NCBI GenBank assembly: GCA_966211765.1
Contig: CBIHOV010000002.1
Span: 352,158-416,157, forward strand
DNA from: Paraflavitalea sp966211765
GTDB taxonomy: Bacteria; Bacteroidota; Bacteroidia; Chitinophagales; Chitinophagaceae
DNA length: 64,000 nucleotides
Reading direction: 5' to 3'
The position numbers were made by a program, and so were the translations under genes. The notes beneath the pieces were generated by a model. The model was not told where the DNA came from, did not search any database, and saw only the letters and a list, made by a program, of their open reading frames with translations. Shown one piece after another: positions 63,201 through 64,000 of this stretch (its first letter is position 1; each line of letters opens with the position of its first letter).

Positions 63201-63676
63201 AATCACCCCATCATAAAATACTGGTGTTTTCGCAGTTTGTGTCAATGCTGGAACTCATCAGTAAGGAACTGATCAAAAGGCATATTGGCTTTGAGATGCT
63301 CACCGGCAGTACCCGCAACCGGGGCGCAGTAGTCAATGCGTTCCAAACCAACCCGGATAGCCGTGTATTTCTCATCAGCCTCAAAGCAGGTGGTACGGGA
63401 CTCAACCTCACCGAAGCAGATTATGTATACCTGGTAGATCCCTGGTGGAACCCTGCTGTGGAGAACCAGGCTATTGACCGGGCGCACCGCATAGGCCAGG
63501 ATAAAAAGGTGATCGCCATACGCCTTATCTGCCCGGAAACAGTAGAGGAAAAGATCATGAAAATGCAGGAGAACAAGAAACTACTGGCGGATGACCTGGT
63601 GAAAACTGGATCTTCCTTACTGTCATCCCTATCCAAGGACGACCTGCTCAATTTATTGTGGTTTCAGCCGGCGTAG
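60275..63676 (+). CDS. SNF2-family ATPase/helicase with SWIM zinc finger
   Basis: 1133 residues. SWIM motif CxCx7CxH (Cys87, Cys89, Cys97, His99); a long middle region with predicted beta domains (about 150-640); SNF2 motor: Walker A DDMGLGKS (about 695-702), DESQ in place of DEAH (about 791), GTPIENNTFDLFS, then the helicase C domain with LVFSQFVSMLELI and motif VI QAIDRAHRIGQ (about 1064). It remodels nucleoprotein complexes or translocates on DNA; the physiological role of the bacterial members is unclear. The start at 60275 is supported by the minus-7 element. A terminator follows. Confidence 0.92.
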   Translation: MDQASGNEIPISGPRGTGFKRIPPGSLTELFIAQHSQAGVYVEAREYQLITPHSLDIDNGIFVSQYAIPPFPPVTVIRQEQQLLVSCTCHQVPDKLCVHEAQVLTALVRREELRIFFDAKLRHEKLTKFAADYGLSATTNLDEFFAIHFEHNKVAISSRLPSLLAVNQDTLQAMNQVLYPVPESLPQEAPAADGKTICVVFKQHKYHKHLLIELYSAAVSKEGKIKNPMTLVPPLDLAWTLDDPEHLKFYTAVHKFQNHPAAKRSPSDLTALKAIVRNPAGYRFYYHNPEVSDNITATAVVPIKTALLPGNLTLTVTQEGEFYAIGGRLSMEEKDYTLGDVSLRFNWFVQADDTLYLLDQLQALGVIELLKKKSQFLIHASKYREFKLQLLDKLEDTILIGYEYIQEATPVQLEQQGFNNSPQRIIYLSDLKNYVMIIPVVRYAEVEIPIRTLRQVHATDEKGKEFLVKRDDQAEKAFTALIVHQHPHFEEQLENDLHYWYLHRDRFLSEEWFLHAFEEWNKEGITVLGFNELDGNKLNPHKVKIDIKVHSGINWFNADVQVKFGKKKASLKQVYKSIRNQNKYVQLDDGTKGILPEEWIAKFTEYFNNAEIIDETTIRINKINFTTIEQLYEEAMVDEAVMQEVQQYREKLQHIDHIKEIEVPDALQATLRPYQREGLNWLNFLDDLNFGGCLADDMGLGKSIQIIAFILSQRSKVKRNTNLLVVPSTLIFNWQQEVQRFAPSIKIYTVHGAGRLKSTEEFDQYELILTTYGTLLSDIQFLKDYVFNYVFLDESQNIKNPETQRYKAVRLLTSRNKIAITGTPIENNTFDLFSQLSFACPGLLGSKQYFKDIYSIPIDMFKSSKRAIELHRKVKPFILRRTKQEVAPELPEKTEMVLYCEMDEEQRGIYQAYEKEFREYISATTADELKKSPMNVLKGLTRLRQICDAPALLGDDALTGTTSAKINTLLEQIENKSPHHKILVFSQFVSMLELISKELIKRHIGFEMLTGSTRNRGAVVNAFQTNPDSRVFLISLKAGGTGLNLTEADYVYLVDPWWNPAVENQAIDRAHRIGQDKKVIAIRLICPETVEEKIMKMQENKKLLADDLVKTGSSLLSSLSKDDLLNLLWFQPA

Positions 63677-63787
63677 TCAACACAACATTTGGCTGTTACA
63701 GAGCTGCTGCATCTTTAACATTCCAGCGCTATGCATTGGTAGAAAACGATGATAGATCGTAACGAATGATATACTGGTCCCACAACA

Positions 63788-63827
63788 AGAGGCCGTCTCA
63801 ATTACTTTGGAGACGGCCTCTTTTTTT
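63788..63827 (+). terminator. Rho-independent terminator
   Basis: AGAGGCCGTCTC (63788-63799) pairs with GAGACGGCCTCT (63810-63821) and is followed by seven T. It ends the SNF2 transcript. Confidence 0.9.
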
Positions 63828-63862
63828 ATGCTCTTGTGTGAACAATAGTTGCAATTATATTT

Positions 63863-64000
63863 TTTACTTACTATATAGTTTATGTGCAGAATTTCACTTA
63901 TGGGCTTGTACATTTTAGGACCGAAATAATGGAGTTGCGCTAAACCTTTTTCATTTTTCTAAACACCTGTTGCAAAGAAAAATCTTTACTTACTATATAG
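63863..64000. repeat. 16-bp direct repeat containing a palindrome
   Basis: TTTACTTACTATATAG occurs at 63863-63878 and again at 63985-64000, 122 bases apart. ACTATATAGT, visible at the first copy, is palindromic. The region 63828-64000 is AT-rich and holds no gene. It looks like an upstream regulatory region of a gene beyond the window edge. Confidence 0.55.

Noticed and set aside
63677..63913. 78-codon minus-strand frame after the SNF2 gene
   Set aside because: It runs through the SNF2 terminator hairpin and has no protein-like features.

Overview
The window looks like a chromosomal segment of a Bacteroidota bacterium, most likely of the Chitinophagaceae or a close relative (inference). The evidence is: two proteins with type IX secretion (T9SS) C-terminal sorting domains; a FecI/FecR/TonB-receptor/DUF4249 operon whose receptor carries an N-terminal STN domain; a histidine kinase with a Reg_prop beta-propeller sensor; a three-gene succinate dehydrogenase of the single-cytochrome-b type; and several upstream elements matching the Bacteroidota promoter (TTG, about 19 bases, TAnnTTTG). 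Base composition is moderate, with one visibly AT-richer patch around 41.05-41.8 kb.

Layout. 1-13.8 kb: the end of a coiled-coil protein, a large outer-membrane beta-barrel protein, a lipoprotein, a YbiT-type ABC-F ATPase, a lipoprotein oligopeptidase B, a VOC-fold protein and the sdhCAB operon. 14.1-24.2 kb: accD, smpB and a secreted protein on the plus strand, then a tight minus-strand operon in which parE and parC flank a methyltransferase, a DUF1835 protein and a serine hydrolase. 24.6-31.8 kb: a secreted M43-like metalloprotease, small exported proteins, a ModF-like double ABC ATPase and an alpha/beta hydrolase. 32.2-41 kb: a sensor kinase and LuxR-type response regulator followed by four cell-surface genes (a seven-repeat lipoprotein, two paralogous tail-fibre-like proteins and a T9SS cargo). 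41-43.6 kb: a composition-atypical patch with a second DUF1835 protein and a P-loop kinase-like protein, then tRNA-Lys, a small secreted protein and the decayed C-terminus of a TonB-dependent receptor. 43.6-52.8 kb: a choloylglycine-hydrolase-family enzyme, an orphan TPR histidine kinase and the sigma/anti-sigma/TonB receptor/DUF4249 uptake operon. 53-56 kb: an unusual cassette of a giant Trp/Cys-rich protein without a signal peptide, a DUF1360 membrane protein and a small CxC protein. 56.1-63.7 kb: a 7TM-type histidine kinase with its response regulator, a TolB-like propeller protein and a SWIM-SNF2 helicase.

How it fits together. Housekeeping functions (SDH, AccD, SmpB, topoisomerase IV, tRNA-Lys) alternate with envelope and sensing modules. 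The two most interesting regions are the Trp/Cys-rich cassette at 53.1-56.0 kb, for which I know no described function, and the two-component/surface-protein locus at 32.2-41.0 kb. No CRISPR array, rRNA, intact transposase or prophage was seen.
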